DNA of 16,100 nucleotides from Butyrivibrio sp. (GTDB taxonomy: Bacteria > Bacillota_A > Clostridia > Lachnospirales > Lachnospiraceae). The number at the start of each line of letters is the position of its first letter. The first letter of the stretch is position 1. The DNA lies in contig JAILOW010000179.1 in the NCBI GenBank assembly GCA_024690635.1, positions 1 to 16,100 on the forward strand, read 5' to 3'. The position numbers and the translations under genes were made by a program. The notes below the pieces were generated by a model. That model searched no databases. It was not told where the DNA came from and saw only the letters and a list, made by a program, of their open reading frames with translations. Shown piece after piece: positions 14,111 to 16,100 of the stretch.

Positions 14111-15908
14111 CCCCACCTGCGTCATCTCCTTTTACTATAGGTAATGTGATGATTGCTTTTGTACCAACCCCTTCGGTACTTTCAAAGTGTATCCCGTAAC
14201 CTTCTCCGTAAACGCTCTTTACTCTGGCGTTTACATTCATTATTCCGATGGATCTTCCCATTTCGATCCTGCCGATATCCGCCTTGGCAAGCTCCTCATT
14301 CATGGCATCGGCATCCATTCCGGCGCCGTTGTCTTCTATGATGATGATGAGCTTTCCTCCTTCATGCCGCGCGGAGATCTTCAGCTCTTTATCCTTGCGC
14401 CTTGTGTTTCTGAGCCCGTGCTGCAAGGCATTTTCAACTATGGGCTGCAGGGTGATCCTGGGGATGTTGTCCCACAGAGTATCCGAATCTATCTGATAAG
14501 TAAATTTCACGGAATTGCCGTTTCGCACATCCATAACATACAGGTAGTTTCTGACATGAGCCATCTCCTTTTGAAGCGTTGACTGGGTGTCGGAAATATC
14601 CAGGCTGTATCTGAATATGGCTGACAGTGACTGACACAGACCGCTCACAAGGGTACAGTCCTGAGATGCCGCAATGCCGCTCATGGTATCCAGAGTGTTG
14701 TAAAGGAAATGCGGATTGATCTGAGCCTGCAGGACCTTGTACTGGGTTCTCTCCATAAGGACCTTGGCTTCGTACTCCTCTTTTACCATCTTCTGGATGG
14801 TGTCCAGCATCTCGTTGAACTCCTCGCCCATGGTCCTGATCTCTTCGCTCCATCCCGCTGTGCTGGCGCGAAGATCCGTATCACCTTCTTTGATTTCTTT
14901 TATGGTATCCGAAAGCTCTTCAACGGGCTTGTAGATAAACGCCGAGAACCTGGTACCCATCAGCAGCGTCACCAGAATGATGAAAAGAGCTATGACAATA
15001 AGTGTTCTGGCAAGAGCCTGCTGGGTGTGAAGCATAAGAGACTGGGGTGTCAGCATCACGACATACAGATTGTAATTGTCGGAAGGCCTGCTGTTTAGAT
15101 AAAAGTCTCCGTACTCTGCTTTTAACTTGGGGAACTCATCGGCGGAGGTAGCAATGTCTTTTGTCAGATCGGAAAAGATCCTGCTCTCCTCCCTTGTGGT
15201 ATTGCCCACTTTGGCAATGGGCGCATCCCCTCGTGGCTGAAGCCATACGTAAACATCTCTTGAAGAGATGTATTTGCTCATGATATTGGCAAAATTCAAA
15301 GTGTTAAAATCGCAGATAAGATAGCCGAACTGAGACCTGTCGTCATCATAGGTGTGAAGCTTTAAACAGAACCTGATAACGTCCTGATCCGCTTCCTCAT
15401 TGTGATACCCCGAGAGCATCACAGAGTAGTCGTCGGACTTAAGATAGCTCTTTAGATGAGCCACATTAACGTACCGGTCGGTATCATAAAGGTTTTGGGG
15501 ATAGTTGTAAGGCTGCCGCCTCCAGGAGCTGATCAGATTGTCCTCATTGTCATAAATATACATGGCAAGGAGCTGCTCCGAAGCATCAAAACGACTCTCC
15601 GACAGATGCCACGCAGTCCAGTAATAATCAAGAAGCTTTTTGCTGTGACCGTGGGAATGTCTCATGTCGTAGACCATGTCGGTTTCGCTATAGATAGTCT
15701 GCATCTTTACGATGAGACTGTGAATGTAGGAATTAAGCTCGGTTTCAATACGCTGGAGGGTCTCGTCGTTGTTAAGAAGACTCTCTCTTCTGATCTGCTG
15801 TCTTGAGGTCAGTTCAAACACCACTGTTTGCGCAATGATGGCAAAAAGCGTACAACCTATGACCAGGGCAAGAATAGCCTGGCGCATCGTCCATTTTCTT
15901 TTTTTCAT
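14085..15908 (-). CDS. YesM-type sensor histidine kinase
   Basis: A 607-residue kinase. Membrane segment 1 is at about 11-33, an extracellular sensor of about 265 residues follows (probably Cache-like), and membrane segment 2 is at about 300-318. A HAMP-like region runs from YKPVEELSDTIKEI to MLDTIQKM. The His_kinase domain holds the phosphoacceptor His400 in QINPHFLYNTL. The HATPase has an N box around LQPIVENALQHGL (487-499) and G boxes DNGAGM (526-531) and GRSIGIMNV (551-559). This is the family with YesM, LytS-type phosphoacceptor sequence and large outer sensor, typically controlling sugar ABC transporters in Firmicutes. The response regulator overlaps its 3' end. The start at 15908 follows a weak GGGG-type ribosome site. 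Confidence 0.93.
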   Translation of the reverse strand: MKKRKWTMRQAILALVIGCTLFAIIAQTVVFELTSRQQIRRESLLNNDETLQRIETELNSYIHSLIVKMQTIYSETDMVYDMRHSHGHSKKLLDYYWTAWHLSESRFDASEQLLAMYIYDNEDNLISSWRRQPYNYPQNLYDTDRYVNVAHLKSYLKSDDYSVMLSGYHNEEADQDVIRFCLKLHTYDDDRSQFGYLICDFNTLNFANIMSKYISSRDVYVWLQPRGDAPIAKVGNTTREESRIFSDLTKDIATSADEFPKLKAEYGDFYLNSRPSDNYNLYVVMLTPQSLMLHTQQALARTLIVIALFIILVTLLMGTRFSAFIYKPVEELSDTIKEIKEGDTDLRASTAGWSEEIRTMGEEFNEMLDTIQKMVKEEYEAKVLMERTQYKVLQAQINPHFLYNTLDTMSGIAASQDCTLVSGLCQSLSAIFRYSLDISDTQSTLQKEMAHVRNYLYVMDVRNGNSVKFTYQIDSDTLWDNIPRITLQPIVENALQHGLRNTRRKDKELKISARHEGGKLIIIIEDNGAGMDADAMNEELAKADIGRIEMGRSIGIMNVNARVKSVYGEGYGIHFESTEGVGTKAIITLPIVKGDDAGGDEIQGTVG

Positions 15909-15950
15909 ACCCCAAAGTAACCCCTGTAAATTTGTTCACCCTCAGGATAT

Positions 15951-15956
15951 ATTATA
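15951..15956 (-). promoter_or_regulatory. -10 element of the kinase-regulator promoter
   Basis: A perfect TATAAT (minus strand, 15956-15951) lies 42 bp before the kinase ATG. No TTGACA-like -35 is present at 16-18 bp, so activation by a regulator is possible. A TTCGAAAAA motif at 15981-15989, upstream of the promoter, also occurs in the repeat before the transporter operon (12503-12510). Confidence 0.55.
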
Positions 15957-16012
15957 AGCACCTTTTGCAGATAAATTCCATTCGAAAAATTGAATATGAT
16001 AAAAACGGAAAT

Positions 16013-16038
16013 AAAAAAGAATGTCGCTCGCGACATTC
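16013..16038 (-). terminator. Intrinsic terminator of a minus-strand gene outside the window
   Basis: The 20 bases at 16019-16038 are a perfect hairpin (GAATGTCG / CGACATTC, tetraloop CGAG on the minus strand) followed by six T. It should end a minus-strand transcript that begins beyond position 16100 and insulates the kinase promoter. Confidence 0.85.
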
Positions 16039-16100
16039 TCGCGCCGAGCGCGGTTGCTGAAGGCAACATATTCCTATCGCGCGAGTGCGCATCCATAGCG
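16039..16100 (-). other. GC-rich chain of hairpins, 3' end of a transcript cut by the window edge
   Basis: Directly before the terminator three further hairpins follow each other: CGCGC/GCGCG at 16040-16052, GTTGC/GCAAC at 16053-16067, and GCGC/GCGC at 16079-16090 flanked by CTAT/ATAG. Composition is clearly more GC-rich than the surroundings. No convincing protein frame is seen. It could be the end of a structured RNA or of a long 3' UTR. Confidence 0.45.

Noticed and set aside
14434..14853. 139-codon minus-strand frame inside the kinase gene
   Set aside because: It is an out-of-frame shadow of the HAMP and kinase region, which is clearly read in the other frame.
15905..16096. Small protein upstream of the kinase
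   Set aside because: The frame crosses the hairpin chain, terminator and kinase promoter, and its composition follows these RNA elements.
16039..16100. tRNA 3' end
   Set aside because: No T-loop consensus (GGTTCRANYCC) or acceptor/CCA layout is found in the hairpin block.

Overview
The window looks like a chromosomal segment of a low-to-mid GC Firmicute, most likely a Lachnospiraceae member of the Butyrivibrio/Pseudobutyrivibrio type. This is inferred from the strong AGGAGG-type ribosome sites, the lipoproteins with LxGC boxes, the YesM/YesN-type two-component pair beside a CUT2 sugar ABC transporter, and the PadR-DUF1700-DUF4097 module. No rRNA, tRNA, IS element or classical CRISPR is visible.

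Left block (1-4816). Four minus-strand genes form a probable envelope operon: a DUF4230 protein, an unnamed polytopic membrane protein, a SIMPL/DUF541 protein and, cut by the window edge, a GH114-like lipoprotein. They diverge from a plus-strand operon of overlapping genes: a short PadR regulator, a DUF1700/HAAS membrane protein and a membrane-anchored DUF4097 protein with nine G-S-G repeats. The 168-bp divergent region holds a good sigma-A promoter for padR, a palindrome lying over that promoter (probable PadR operator), and a wide perfect 13-bp inverted repeat. A hairpin terminator closes the plus operon against a converging MATE transporter gene.

Middle (4800-7148). Upstream of the MATE gene lies a decayed ROK-family sugar kinase. 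Only the middle and an out-of-frame C-terminus remain. Next to it is the most unusual item in the window, a 358-bp array of seven units at a 52-54-bp pitch. Each unit is GACACTAA, about 20 variable bases, TCYAGTGTC, then a 16-17-base variable linker. The arms keep 8 bp of pairing in every unit only if the minus strand is the RNA, with two compensatory changes in unit 2. This points to a selected row of hairpins with variable loops. I cannot assign it to a known family.

Right block (7035-16100). All genes are on the minus strand. Transcription order is sensor kinase (YesM type), AraC-type response regulator (YesN type), small lipoprotein, sugar-binding lipoprotein, permease, double ATPase, permease, then a strong intrinsic terminator. 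The likely logic is that an extracellular sugar signal reaches the kinase, the AraC-type regulator binds near the 23-bp direct repeat upstream of the lipoprotein gene, and the transporter is induced. The ATPase has one intact composite ATP site and one clearly degenerate site. The right edge shows a terminator and a run of GC-rich hairpins belonging to a minus-strand transcript that begins outside the window.
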